From: Glandiceps talaboti
Taxonomy: Eukaryota > Hemichordata > Enteropneusta > Spengelidae
Length of the DNA stretch: 64,000 bases
Assembly: GCF_964340395.1 (NCBI RefSeq)
Contig: NC_135554.1
Coordinates: 21,599,592-21,663,591 of the forward strand
Reading direction: 5' to 3'
Numbering within the stretch: position 1 is the first letter of the stretch; each line of letters opens with the position of its first letter. This document shows, piece after piece, positions 1 through 15,737 of this stretch. A program made the translations under genes and the position numbers. Under the pieces are notes generated by a model that was given only the letters and a program-made list of their open reading frames with translations, did no database searches and had not been told where the DNA came from.

Positions 1-1640
<1,640 letters not shown>

Positions 1641-2832
1641 AATACTAAACATAGAGAATGTATCTTGACCAATGAAAGTCAACTTAAGTTAATACTTACC
1701 CATTCTGATAACAATTTTTCTTGTAAATTTTCATTTCCTTCATTATGTCCCATTGTACAGTAGCCAAGAAAACATGTGGAAACACCATACATACTATCAT
1801 CCAACACTACATTCCAAGACAAAGACATTGAAATTTAATGATTTTTAATGATTCCTGAACTTGAAAGTGATCAGTTATGCTTGATTTGATTTGATTTGAT
1901 TTGATTTGGTTTGATATGATTTAAACACTTCATTGTTTTGGGATGGTGTTTTTTGTCATAATTCCATAGACATTGTTTTCAATCAGATAAATTTTAAAAG
2001 GAAATTGACACATGCGCAGGTCACATGTAAATACTGTATATCTACAAATAGTACATCAAAGTACAAGACATGAATTGAGGGGAACTTTTTACAGTGGCGA
2101 GATCTTAGTGTTGTGCCGACTTGTATTTGGAATGGTCAGTTTGATGTATCAAGGTATTATGTACTTCAAACCAAATATTTGATAAATTTATATATATATA
2201 TTCATCTGTATCTGAATTTTAAACATTTCTCTACGAATAATTTATATGATGAAATGTCTAGTGTGATGTGTAGATTTCTGTAAACATTTGTAAATGTGTG
2301 TGTTCTTCTTAGAGTCTCCGTCATAACTTATTACAGACTACTTAGTTGGATATTTACATTTGTAAGTAAGTGATCATTAGGAGTACATATTGTTCAGTGT
2401 GAACAGTTTTCAAAGCAGGTATATACTTTCTATGCCAGTAAAGTCAGAGTGTATAAATGTACAGCAATAATTTCAGGTTTATCATTGATCACGACTTCTT
2501 CCAAATTGTACTATTCTTTTATAAACCAAAGGTGATCTATCACAAAACATTACAATGGGTGATTTATTATTAAAGCAAATTTTTGACCGTTTTCCATTTT
2601 GGCAGTTTTGGACTGTGCTGTCAACAACGTACTGAAAATGACCAGTTGGTTTCAAGTAATACCATGATTTTACATGAAAGTGAAATGACTTTATACAGGG
2701 CATGAATCTTACAGATACTATTGTGTTGGTTTTATCCAGGCCATATTTTCTGTAAGTATATACCATGTAAAGTGTGTATAGTTTTTAAAGTGCTGTAATG
2801 TCACATCAGTTTCAATGACATATTGTTTTATG

Positions 2833-2838
2833 AATAAA
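2833..2838 (+). terminator. Poly(A) signal AATAAA, candidate for the 5' gene
   Basis: Canonical hexamer about 1.2 kb downstream of the stop at 1640. It is the first canonical signal noticed after that stop. Confidence 0.5.
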
Positions 2839-2973
2839 TACTAATCTTCAAACCATGTACGACTACGGTTTGTGTTATTTCAAAAACATTGTAAATTAAT
2901 GTTTGTGTGGTATGTTTCATATTTGCTATTTGAAAGGAGTATTACAATGTACTGTCTATCTGATTACCATACA

Positions 2974-3202
2974 GGGTTGCCAGGTCGTACACCTCTTACC
3001 ACTGCTGTCTGGGTTCAAACCAGCTCAGTGTCAACTGGGTTTGATTAAAAATTAACCAGATCTGTATACGGGAAGGGTGATGCTCAGTGTGATTGAACAG
3101 CGCAGGTGTTCTCAGGTACCCTGGTTTCCTCCTGCTTTAACACTAGGGCACTTGGCCACTGCACAAGTGATGACTGTTATTGAATTTCCGATTTTTAATT
3201 GG
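2974..3202 (+). mobile_element. tRNA-derived SINE, old diverged copy
   Basis: It aligns by eye along its length with the SINE at 33522-33804 in opposite orientation. Shared landmarks in order: CGTAC-CCTCTTACC; TCTGGGTTC-AACC (B-box region); the AAATTTAACCAG-like block; GTGATGCTCAGT; GGTTTCC-CCTGCTT; and AACACTAGGGCAC. The A-box end is degraded and there is no clear simple-repeat tail, which marks it as the older copy. Confidence 0.75.
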
Positions 3203-3501
3203 GTTCAGAAAATGTATAGTATTATCATTACACCTATACACAAGCTAGTAGCAGACTTGCTGAATAATTTCAGTTATGTAGTAGAGTTTAGTGTTGGAAA
3301 TAAATTTGAATTCTACACATTTCACTATGAACTGTGTTAAAATAGAACTGTACAGGAATGGTTGAGGAAAGCTCTATTGCATGCCTACAGGATTCTCTGG
3401 ACTACAACGCATCTGTGTACTACCGTACCAGGGGTATTCTAAAATACTATATTTCATTGCCGTGAGACAAGTAAAATATTCAACAATAAAATTAACCTAA
3501 T

Positions 3502-3590
3502 CTAGACTAGGGTTCACTATGTCATTCTACCCTCCTCGGGCTTCTGATGAGAGGGGTAGGCAGATGTGTGAGGGCGCCAAACATGTCTCT
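3502..3590. mobile_element. Diverged copy of the TAGACTGTAAG palindromic element
   Basis: It starts with CTAGACTAGGG and carries the family's core GATGTGTGAGGGCGCC. The right end is too diverged to set a boundary. Confidence 0.5.
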
Positions 3591-3715
3591 CTCAAACTGT
3601 ATAGTGAAACATTTGACACAATAATTAGTTATCAAGAACACAGGGATATCTTTATTTGGAAAGACCAGTATGCAGTATAGATGCAATTTTATACAGAGAG
3701 GCAGGTCAGGTGACC

Positions 3716-3721
3716 TTTATT
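3716..3721 (-). terminator. Poly(A) signal AATAAA, candidate for SPEF2
   Basis: TTTATT on the plus strand reads AATAAA on the gene strand, about 245 bases after the SPEF2 stop. A second one lies at 3651-3656. Confidence 0.55.
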
Positions 3722-3964
3722 GCCAAATTAATACAAATACATACAGTCAAGAATTTACAAACATTTCAGATTTATCTTACAACTTCTACACAGATTCTAC
3801 ATATGGAGATATACCATTGAATGTTTTTTTTGACATAATGTACAAAAATCTTCAAATCCTTTGTTGTGGTCACACACCATGGACGGTAGTAGAGTTCAAT
3901 TCTTTAGGAAAATATGGCTTGTCATTTAATATATAGTCTTTAGTAGAGTCTATATAGGAATAAT

Positions 3965-6900
3965 TCAATCCACTGCAGTTTTAAGGCTATGTGTATCAAT
4001 ATCTGCTGTTGGTGCTACACTTCCAGTGGTGAACACAGATTTCAAATCCTGTGGGGAAAAAAATAGAGAAAGATACATTCACACATGGCATAATGACGTA
4101 TATTTTATTTTTTCAAATTTTCTTATGAATACTTTACACATGAATTCATAACTTCAAAATCTTTATAAGTACATCATGTATGTTTCATTTTTATTAGAAA
4201 AATTACGTAAACACAACTGACATATATTGCTTCTAATGACGATTTGGGGCATATTATTTTCCAGTTTTGCCACAATTGTTACCTCATGCCCTTGCTTTGA
4301 CTGAGTAACACAACATATTAAACTTATTATAACATCTCAGTAACTTATTCTCCTGAATTTTGTTGACTTTGTGTATTTCATGTGAATGTTTTACCCAAAT
4401 CTATTGGGTATGGAGTGTCTAGTGTTTATGTAGCCTCGAACATTATCTCATCCGAGTTACCAATACATTGCGTATTAATTTGATACTTACAGGTGCTTTG
4501 TATCTTTTACACATCTGTAAACAGTCCTGTATTATGGGATGTTCCATCAAGGTTGTAAACAAAACAGGCTCTAAGTTATCGCTACCTAAGTCTTGATATA
4601 CACCAGCTAGACGCTCTCTGGAGAAGGTATCCTGGGGGTCAGAGGTCACACTAAAACGATGGCTGTCGCCAAGACGAGGCTGTCCATGATGTAGCACCTA
4701 CAATAGAACAAACACAAAACAGATTAAAAGAGTTTTCTACATTAGACACATCATTCTTACAGAAAAATATAGGCAGTAGTGTCATACAAAAAGCAGATCC
4801 TGGAGTTACTGAAAACAGACATTTAAAACAATAGACTCGTCGTCGATATTATTTAAAGACACAAATATTTTTCCTCCTACAACTGTCAATTAAATATTGT
4901 TATGCTATAATATTAGTTTGTTCAACACCTCCAGCTATTTCATGACTATAGTTGGATCATTATGTCCGATCTAGTCTTGACACTGGAAGATAATTGATTT
5001 ACTCAAAATATATCAGTTCCTAAATCTCAACTGGAAGGAGGGAAGAACTTCGGAATTACTTATTTTATCTAGTTGGCTTGTGTATCAACCATAATCACAC
5101 CACTTTTGTTTGTACTTTGAAAATACAAAATCTTATTTAGTTGCAACACATCTATGTAAGTACATTTATATTTTGTTTATCTTAAGTCTATGTATTACTA
5201 TGTGAAGTCATCCTAGTTATAGAGTCTTACCCTATCCAAGGCATCTAATGGTACTTTAGCACTAGTAGCAGAATCAGGGATATCTTCATCAGAAGGATGT
5301 GATGGACCATCATCCACTGGTAGTTTCATATCAATTTCTTCTCCTCCCATAGCATCAACCACCTGTCACAGAAATAAGTAAACAAGTTGTAATAGAGACA
5401 TGCTCATTACCATACCTTGCCCGCGTGAGGGCGCCAACACGGCTCAATATGGTATTTTCATGTCATCATACATGCAAATAAATCTACTAAATCTGACTCC
5501 TTTAGTATACAATGTCTTTAACCATATATTTCCATATATTTTACATTTGCTACCAGAGGTGACAGGAAATGTTATAGACACTCAACCTACATTGAACAGT
5601 TTTGTCATTGTGATTCATTCACTTTATATCAAAAATGATTCTACACCTAACATGAATATATATTAGAACATGGATGATGACACACAACTGCCAGAGTCAG
5701 AACTTTGACATGGGCCCATAATAAATCTACATCTGACATTGTGGTTGCATGAAAGCAAAATATAACACACACCCACTGGACCACAGACAGTCTATAAAGT
5801 TTGGCATGAATGCATAACAAATCTACATTTAAATTGGCAATAAATGAATGAATGAATGAACATCTGTCATACAGAACATTTCATGTTTGCTGTGGAATGC
5901 TCCCTAAACACAGAAAGATGGGTACCAAGCCCTGTTGTCAATTCTATGTGCCTTTTGATGGAATGAAAGTTACCTGTCCTCAAATCATCTCGATTATTGT
6001 CAAGTATTCATTTATTGAAACAGAAAGTTATATAAACTCTGATAAGACAGAGAGTAACTAATACATGGTGTATTGTTCCCTCACCTCTTTCATCAGTTCT
6101 AATTTTTCTTTCTGTGACTCGTCTAGTTCAGGGTCGTCCTTCCTAGGTCTTGGCATATGGGTGTTAGCAGTCACACTTAGAGCTCTGTAGAAACCAACCT
6201 GGTAGTCTGGATCAATGGCATAGTATAATAGCTGTAGACAAGATAGACAAATAAAGTTAGTTAACATAACATCTTTCTTATCATTTCATAATTATTCAGT
6301 CTTTTTTTCTTAAGGATTCCTAGATTTTGAACCAGAGTTCCCCACCAAAATTATGGCACAGGGTTTGGGAATATATGCAAATTTAACAGACCCTCCCAAT
6401 CATTTGATTTTAATATCATGATCTTCCAATGGTTAGATTTGTGACACTGTGATTAGATCATGTGATTTATGACATCATTTGAATTATGAGTCATAATGAT
6501 TCACTTCATGAAATCATTATTTCATCATGTGATTTATGTACATCATTTGAATTATGATTCACTTCATGAAATCATGATTTAATCATGTGATTTATATACA
6601 TCATTTGAATTATGATTCACTTCATGAAATCATGATTTAATCATGTGATTTATGTACATCATTTGAATTATGATTCACTTCATGAAATCATGATTTAATC
6701 ATGTAATTTATGTACACCATGATAAACATTAACAATCCAGGATTCAATTGCTAACATACCTAAAGCCACACTAATGACTGGTAGTTGACAACTCACCATA
6801 TCTACATAGTCCAGCATTGGTGGTTCAGAATCCACATCAGCAAAGATATCAAAGAGCAATTTTTGTACATTACCAGTTCTATCAAAGGGATAGGGTTCTG

Positions 6901-7103
6901 ATCTGTCTTGAGGTGATGGTGGATGTGAATCTGGTCCATACCATAACTCAACCTGTATATCAAATCAACACAAAATATCATATGGCTTGCATTCAATGTC
7001 ATAATATTTGTCTCTCTTGTATTGTATATGTCTCTTCTGTCTTTGTTTGTCACAGGGCCCCAGGGAAGATTGACCTCAGTCAACTCAGCTACCTTTTAAG
7101 TTC

Positions 7104-7163
<60 letters not shown>

Positions 7164-10100
7164 ACCACACAACAGACCTTTACTATGACTCGAGTGTTAA
7201 CAATCATACATTGTTGAAAACTAAAGAGTTGAGCTATATTTTTGTTTCAACTGTACTTTTCATCCACGCAATGAACTATTACTTATTGTTTCTAGGGTCA
7301 GATGCAATAATAGCTATTTTTTGACTCTTGTTCAACTGAATCAGATTAAATTTTTTATTTCAATATATTGCTTTAATTTGTGATGTTAATCTTAATTTTG
7401 TAATTTCATATAATAAATATCATTCAATTCAATTCGAAACATGTCAAATATTGTGATAAATAATAGCACATAGAGTTTTCAATTATAACAAAAACTTCAA
7501 TGTATATCTCATTCTTGCAAACCATAGCTGTTATTTCTCAGTTATAAATATCACAACTACTGGAAAGTACATTTGATGTGAAACATAGTTATTTTTCTAC
7601 ATTTTGAAAAAATACAAAAATTCTTTTAATTTGGGGTTGAATTCAATTCCAGGGATTTAAACAAAAGTATGTATTTTGTATAAAAATATGTGAAATTTAG
7701 TATTTTACTACTCACTTGTTCAAACTGTTCTCTGGTAACTTTGCCAGTACCAAGTGTGTCCACTGCCTTGAATCTCTCCTGCATTTCTAGTAACTGTCCC
7801 TGTGTTGGTTGAGGCCATGGATGTGTACATTGCAGTAGAAACCTTCTATAGTCAATATACTCTGAGTCTGGTGACAAGTGTGTTGCAACCTGCTCCAACT
7901 GAAATATAACATACAAACAACAGTCTATGATCAGTAGTCTACGATCAGTAATGTTGTAGAATTTTGCAAACTGTTATATAGAGATGTGAGTCAGTAAGGG
8001 TCTGCTATTAAAGGGGAATGCCACTCCAGGAAATAACGCATTTCATAAACTATGGGATCTGGAGAGTCATTTCATAATTTTACATCCATACAATTACTTG
8101 TGATTTTTGGAAAACATCAAAATGATTTTGTGCCGTTATAGGGTATCATTACTGTGGGCTAATGCATCATGGGAGTCAGCAGAATATATCGGTTCCATGG
8201 TTGAACAATGAATATTGATGAGATGTTTTACACTGACGGGAATAGGCACTCAGGACATTTCTTTTTAATTACAAGGACAAAGTCAAATAAAATTGCTTGA
8301 AAAAGTGAAGAAGTAAAATAGTCAAATAATCATGCTGTTTTTGTACTAATGTATTGCTGAATATTTTTTTCTTCAAAACAGTCAATCATCCTGCAATAAC
8401 AGTGTATTAACCACTTTTTATGTTTTACTTCACAGATGACATACAATGGTAGTTCTAAAGATAGAAACCTGAAACATTTTAAAAATGAGTAGACCAGAGT
8501 TCCCCTCCAAGGCTGACTTGTTAGTGAAGTATATGTGAACTCACCTGAGATGGTGATGCATTCATCCACATATCAGGAAGTGATTCCATACCATGCTGTA
8601 ACATAATCAATAATTCAGATGATGTTGAGAGTATGTGTGACAGCAAAGGTAAGCAGTCAGAAATGTCATTATTAACCATGGGACTTATTTGACCTGATGT
8701 TTGAATACCATATTCCTGCATTAGTGTTATCTTTAACAGTGGAGACTGTAGGATTATGTATGATCATTCTTTTGTTCTGGACCAATTTTTTCTATAGCTC
8801 TTCCAGACAGCTGTTTTTCTATTATCAAAAATTCTATTCTTAAACAGACATGAATAATATAATTACACGTACGTAAGCTTGATTTGTGGAAAATTGGGGG
8901 AATAATGGTGATTTGAAACAAACTGATTTATATTGAGAGCACTTTAGCAACAATGAAATAGACACGAATTGTCCTGATGTTAAACTACAAGGGTATATAG
9001 ATCCTGTGTTTTCTGTTTGAATGGGTTCAACTTGGCTTGCATATGGTAAAAGATTTACTTACCGTCAATGCTGTCAAATCAGACATTGTGTCAATAAAAC
9101 CCTTGTCAGATATAAATCCTGATGGTGCTGTCTTTAAGAATTGTTTTCTCAACATCTTCATCTGACTCACTGTAAAGACATCTGGTAATACAGCTTCTAC
9201 CGGTGATGGTCTGGGTGGTGGACTAGGAGTACGAATCACTCTAATGCTCTGTGAAAGAAAAGGCATTTTGATGACTTCTATTGCTCTAGCAAATATACTT
9301 AGAATAGATAGAGATAATACAACAGGAATGACTATATTTAAGGTAAATGAACTCGATAGCTACAGTTATCTGTTCAATGATCAATGTGTGTGTGTGTGTG
9401 GGGGGGGGGGGGGTACCACTGGCCAGGTCTGGCAGGAGTGTATGGCCAATGCTGTTAACCCAAGGCCCCATTTTTAGACCAATTTTGACCCAAAACCAAT
9501 ACCCCATTTTAGACTGTTCAACTTTTTAGACGACCCCATTTTAGACAAACGTTGAACGCATGGTTGAATAATGAATGCAGTGATCAATGATGACATCTTT
9601 CTGTTCAATGGTCAATATTTGACACTGTACCTACCTGATCAATCATGAAATCTTTCTGTTCAATGATAACCTCATTCTTGATCTTCTGTTTACTTTCCAC
9701 AGCTTCACGTGCAACGACGCACAGTTCATCAATACTGCAATGACAAAGATGATAGCTATGAGTATACATACTTTAACAAGTGACAATACTTCAATAAAAG
9801 TGCATCATGTATTGACATGCATTTCTTGTGTTTTTTATCAAAAGACTTTGAAAATACAGACATTTGCAGTACAAGTTGCTGCTAAGAAGCCACTATACCT
9901 CTCAATTTCTCCTTTGAATCTTGCTCCTAACCACTCATCCATGTCTTTAAATCCATCCTCTGCTTTGTTCTTTAGTTCTTCTAATACTTGAATACCGTGT
10001 AATCGGATCAAATCTAGACGCGTCTTCACTGAACTCTCTGTAAAAAATATACATGATATCAGTTTGATAGCAGTTTTATCAGTCAAGATAGCAATTTGAA

Positions 10101-11785
10101 ATTTACCAACCAAGACAACAATAATATACATGATATCAGTTTGATAGCAGTTTTATCAGTAATGATAGCAGTTTGAAATTTACCAACCAAGACAGCAATA
10201 ATATACACAATATCAGTTTGACAGCAGTTTTATCAGTAATGATAGCAGTTTGAAATTTACCAACCAAGACAGCAATCATATCAATGCTGTCAAACAAATA
10301 AACAATTGCTATCACTGTAACGTAATGAGATAAAAGAACAACAATACCCAATAGCATGTGCCTAAAAAAAGACACTTCTGGTATGGGTTGTGGTACCATT
10401 ACTACTGATAATGCCACTGTGCATCATATATCTAATACTTGTTTGGAGATTTCTTGAAATATTTTCAAAGAACATTTCATGATGAGGGTGGTGGCTTTGA
10501 AACGTTATTCTCCCTGCCAACACTTCTATTCATTATTGACTTTCTCATGACAGATTTGTTGGCATATTATTGTCTAAACATGGCCCCATATCATTATGGT
10601 TTACACCATTTAATTCAATTCCTTGTCTGTGATTCAATGCTCTCATTGCACTCAGCTGATCTGATACGATTGATGGGTATGTAAAAGTTTGTTACAATTT
10701 TTTTTAAACTATTTTTAGAGATGGGGAAATCTGACAAGACTTGCACAAATTGTCCACATGTCAATCATAACATTATGCAGAAAATTTGGCAAGATGTTTG
10801 GCGAAGTCCTGGACAGTAGATTTTGCTGTCTTAGTAACACAATTGGTAAAATCTACTAGTTTCCCATACATGAACAATACCTTTGGACAGAATTTTGGAA
10901 AGGAGTTTGGGAAACTTTGCTAGATTTTGCAGACCTAGTAACAGGAAGGTAGGATATCTGGTAAAACTTACAGCTGTCTTAAACATTTACAACTACAATC
11001 TTGCATATAAACACTGATGAAACATTTGAAGAACTCTGAATAAATTTTACTCCCTATCATTTATCCTTGATAAAGTATGACAAGAGTGGAGAAAGAGACA
11101 AGATTTGATGTTGTAAGTAATACAGGGGTCTAAACTGATCACATCAACTCACCTTCTTCAGTTATAGAAGCAAAGTATTCTTGTTTCATTTTTTCTTTCA
11201 GTTCCTTCTTGGCTTTCTCTTCAGGACTTTCCTCTGTAAAAAAAACAACCAAGCAATATAACATATTGATACAAAAGTTTTGAAAGTTAGAAAATGAAAT
11301 GATTCAAAAATAAAAGTTTTGTTGTGATATTGTTGTAGTATAGTTTACACTTCCTTACTCCATATTTCAATCATTTGACTGCAATTGGTGCGGGTCTAAA
11401 AGTTAGTACTCGTACTTTTGGAAAACCTAGTTGTGGTGAAGTATTACTGTGCAACAACATTCATAAAAGCCAGTTGGATTAAGACATTTACACAACTCAA
11501 TGTCATATATTTACACTTACCTGGTGGAGGAGTAGGCGCTGGTTCTGCTGATGGTGCTCTCTTTCCTTTCTTGGGTGATTTGGGTGATTTAGATCTAGCT
11601 CTAGGTGAAGCCCCACCTGGACTTTTACCTCTCTTTCCGGTTGGACTTTTGCCTCGTGGACTCTTGCCTCTTTTCCCACCTTTCTTGCCGGCTGCAGCAG
11701 CTTTCTCTTTCTCTTTTTCTTTCTCTAGTTCTTTCTGTCTTTCAGCTTCTTCCTCAGCATCCTTAGCAGCTTGTTCAGCAGCAAG
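3965..11785 (-). CDS. SPEF2: SPEF2 exons 32-43: C-terminal region with EF-hand-like segment (residues 1468-2093)
   Basis: Exon 32 is a K/E coiled coil followed by basic RGKSPRGKSP repeats. Exon 34 has KDMDEWLGARFKGEIE. Exon 36 has LRKQFLKTAPSGFISDKGF. Exon 37 carries about 50 residues (SPLLKITLMQEYG onward) that I do not recall in human SPEF2, before LPDMWMNASPSQ. Exon 38 has SEYIDYRRFLLQ and an EF-hand-like RFKAVDTLGTGKVTREQFEQ. Exon 40 has YQVGFYRALSVTANTH. Exon 42 has GVYQDLGSDNLEPV and EHPIIQDCLQ, close to the family C-terminus. Exon 43 adds 27 residues to the stop at 3965-3967. Confidence 0.93.
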
Positions 11786-14700
11786 CTAATATAGTGAATG
11801 AATTAGACAATGAATACACACTGAAGGACTGCGAAATGGTTCACATCCTATATTTGTATTCATGATTGATTTGCTGAATAGCCTGTCTACAACACTGATC
11901 TGTGATGCCACTACACTCACTCACTACATGATACAGAACACGTGTAGCGAAGTCACAGATCAAGCGAGTAGTCAGGATATTTTCCATGCGGACCATCACA
12001 TACATAGTTTGATGGTCTACAGTCAGAACTAGACAGTTCAGTTTCTACTTTCTACTTCTTTCAATAGTGGGAGTGATGGAGCGGGGAAGAACTCTAAAAG
12101 ATCTGATGACTCATTCCCTAACATGCTAACACAAATATAGAGTATGAAATATAACAGTGACTGCACCTATTCAATCCATATTATATTTTTTCATGAAAAT
12201 CTAAAATGTTACGGTTATAAAGCTACAGCAACTGTAGCGTTTGGCAATATTATTAAAGGGGAACACCACTTCACAAAAAAAAGGCAGATTCATACACTAT
12301 GGGTTCTGGAGAGCCATTTCATGATTTTACATCACCTACAATTAGTTGTGATTTTAAAGATACACCAAGTTGATCTTGAGAGATGTTTTACACTGAAAGG
12401 AGTAAGCACTCATGAGTCATGAATATTCATGGTGCAACCATGAATATAATTCAACTGACTCCCATCATGCATTGGCCCATAGCAAAGATACCCTATACTT
12501 TCTAAGAAGGCACAAGATCAACTTGAGGTTTCTCAGAAATTGCAAATAATTGTACATGATGTAAAATCATTTAAATGTCTGTATTTTCTGGAGTGGTGTT
12601 CTCCTTTAAGTAATTTTATTCCAAAATTTATTTTCTACTTGTGACGTCAAAGATCAAATCATAATTACACTATATAGATAACTGAAGTTAAGTTACTTTG
12701 TTGGAGAAATGTCATTTCCATCTGTTTGTCAATAACATAAACAATGCAGATATTCTTCATGTGAATTTCAATACAGGTAAATTTGTTTTGGCATTGTAAA
12801 TACATTTAGCAGGTTTTGAAAGCTGTCTTGTATTTGTGCCTAACTCTGTCTTATTAGTACTCCAAACTGAGTTTGAAAAAACTAAGAGACACAAACTGAA
12901 ACTATTGTCATTGCATATGGTAGATTCCACAAGTAAGTGATAGCTTATAGTTGTGTGGATAGAATCACCATGAAATCAAGACAGTGTAAACACCAAATAA
13001 GGTTGAATGTGCCACACTTGCAGAAAACTTGCTATCACAGACACCACCCTACTGTGAGTGTAGTTACATCAATGAAGTTGATTGATAGCTCATGTCAAGA
13101 TAAGTTTGTACTAGCTTCTTGCTACTTAATCTGCCAATTCTGAATCTAAAATTGACTGAGTGCATAAAAGATCACTGTTAATTTCAAACCCTGTGGATAA
13201 ATACACAAACGTGACATAGTGACTCATCTAACTTCTAGGGGGATAATAGGGAACACCACACCGTCATTCAATTTCTATATTCAAAAAATATAAAATTCTA
13301 GTTTTGCATTTCTAAGATTTGAAGACAACAAGGAAAAAGTTTACCTCCATAAACTCATTGGTCTGTAACATTTAGACATAAATTTAGAAATGGTTTCATA
13401 AAATTCAATAAATGTATTGTCTTTAAACTAATAAATAATTAATAAATAGATGAAGAGATAAAATAACTTTATATAAAAATACTATGTAATATGTGATAGA
13501 GATTTGATGACCCTTTTTTTCAAATATGCTATCTAGGAATATCTAAATGTTGTGTTGTTTGCTGAACTCTCTTGGACAGGAAAAGTTTGAGAAACCTTTA
13601 GCATCACAGAATATCTCCTACAAACATTTATGGAAAAAAAGATACTGAAAAGAAGACTATTGATGTAGGAATATGTTTCTGGAAATCTGACAACTAGAAT
13701 TCTAAAAGAAATATGCAAATCATCTGTTTAGTATGCAAAGTTTAGAGGTCAGTAGCTACACAAATAAAACAGGGTGAGTCATGCACTAGTTTAGGGTGTT
13801 TCTACACACAATTGTCACAAACACAACAGGATTTCAAGTACTTCCCAGATTGCTGTGATTTCAGTATCATCAATGTGTTAAAAAACTGATATCATCTTTA
13901 TCGTCATAAAATTTAAGAAATATGCAAATGATCACATCAGTCAAGTAGAACTCATGGGATATGCAACTGATTGCATTAGCTATGCATGGATTCATCAAAT
14001 AGTACTTGTGAAATATGCAAATGATCACATTGGCTATGCATAGTTTCATAAAGTAATTATCAAATATACAAATGATCATATTAGCACAATTTTATCAAGT
14101 ACTTGAATAAGTACTCACAAAACATGCAAATGGCACATTAGCTTTGTTCAATTTTATGAAGTATTACTAACAAAAATATGCAAATGACCACATTGGCTAT
14201 GTACAATTTTATCTAGTAGTACTCAAGTAATATGCATATGATCATATTAGCTATGCAAATCCATACCCCATATTGGAACAATCAAGTCATTTCCCAATTT
14301 TTTCAACCCGAACTGATTATGTCATCAGAACAGATGTCACAGCAGGGAAGAGTATTTGAAAACCTGTACGATGTAAAACACTCATGCACTTACCATGTAG
14401 GCTTGTATGCAGCCACTTGACTATTATGTGCAAGCATTTATCAGAAATATAGAGAGAGAAATAAAGAGAAAAGGAAGGAAAGGTAACGAAAAGACAAAAA
14501 AGTAAAACAGTGCAATAATGATAAAAAATACACTTTATAACAATATCAGGATAGAAATACATAGAATTCTGTTTAGAACTGCAGAGTTTGTTAAATGTAT
14601 TCTGCCTTCAAATTGCTGCCAAATGCACATAGAGATGTTATCAAATGTTGAGCCTTTAAGCTTGTCAAAATTGTTACCATAGTGATAAATAGTCTTGATA

Positions 14701-15654
14701 AATATAAATTTTTGTTACAAACTATAGTTTTCAGTACTTTTGAAAAACAGTATATTTTAAGAGATGCTATCTTAACTATATTTCAAAATTTCAACTTGTA
14801 TCTCAAGTACTTCCTACTCCTAATGTTGTTTTGATGAGAATTTGAGAATTTGAAATAAAATTTATTGACTAAATTAATATGATCAATCTGATCTGATCTC
14901 TCAGCTCTAGAAGGGCCATTAGATAATACTCCTATAAAGTCATTTTAGTTTGACTTTCTCATCATTACTGCAAAATGTATGATTCACTGATTAAAATGTT
15001 GTACAATTAATATATTCTAAGAATGTTTGTTTTTCATGTTTATATAGTTTCCATCCAGGACACTCCATTCTGTATATTTATTTGGCTTTTCTAGCCAAGA
15101 TTTAGAACTTTGGTAGCAGAAAAGGTGCAAATATGGTAAAATCCACACAAATTTTCATAAATTTGGTACTGGAAATGCCAGGTAAATGGCTATAGAGTGT
15201 CGGTAAGTTTTACAATATTTCAGCACACTTTAATATAATTGTATTTTGACAAGCTTTGATAGTATGATAACTTCTCTCCCTTAGAGTGAGTCAATTTTTT
15301 GGATAGCTGCAGCAAGTTGTGTTATACAGAAAGTGCTAAAAGATTAAAGATTCCCAAATCAGGAAGTGATTGTTTTAGTGTTCAGATTTTGCCATGTCAA
15401 TCCATTGCAGTATCAGAATTATTAGTTGGCACCAAAAAATCCAACACATTGTAGAAATTAGAACAAGATATTTTACTCACCATTTCTGACACTTTATATG
15501 CTGCAAACTGATGGGCTTCAAACAGAATCTGTAGAGAAAATGGATGGGATTCAGTAATTTATCAATATGGGTTCAATAACTGGGAGTAACAGCTGTATTT
15601 TGGTGCAATGAGTGAGGGGTTCAGTACACTGAAAATCAATGCATTTTGATACTG

Positions 15655-15737
<83 letters not shown>

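Larger units (their letters stand above)
1641..3964. other. Convergent intergenic region: 3' UTRs, poly(A) signals, SINE copy
   Basis: No coding region is visible. Plus-strand AATAAA occurs at 2833-2838, and others lie near 3299 and 3484. On the minus strand AATAAA (plus TTTATT) occurs at 3716-3721 and 3651-3656, about 245-315 bases after the SPEF2 stop, and can end that transcript. The region also holds a short (TTGAT)n run (about 1877-1921), an old SINE copy (2974-3202) and a diverged palindromic element near 3502-3590. Confidence 0.7.
11786..15480 (-). other. SPEF2: SPEF2 intron 31, the longest intron (about 3.7 kb)
   Basis: No conserved coding block was found; exons 31 and 32 join in phase 0 without it. 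It contains the TTAA MITE (12257-12605) and the octamer-rich repeat (13700-14265). Confidence 0.7.

Noticed and set aside
6457-6716. CRISPR-like array
   Set aside because: The repeats are directly adjacent with no unique spacers, and the DNA is animal nuclear DNA.
11418-11789. Plus-strand 123-codon frame
   Set aside because: It is the antisense of SPEF2 exon 32, whose minus-strand reading matches the gene's phase and composition.
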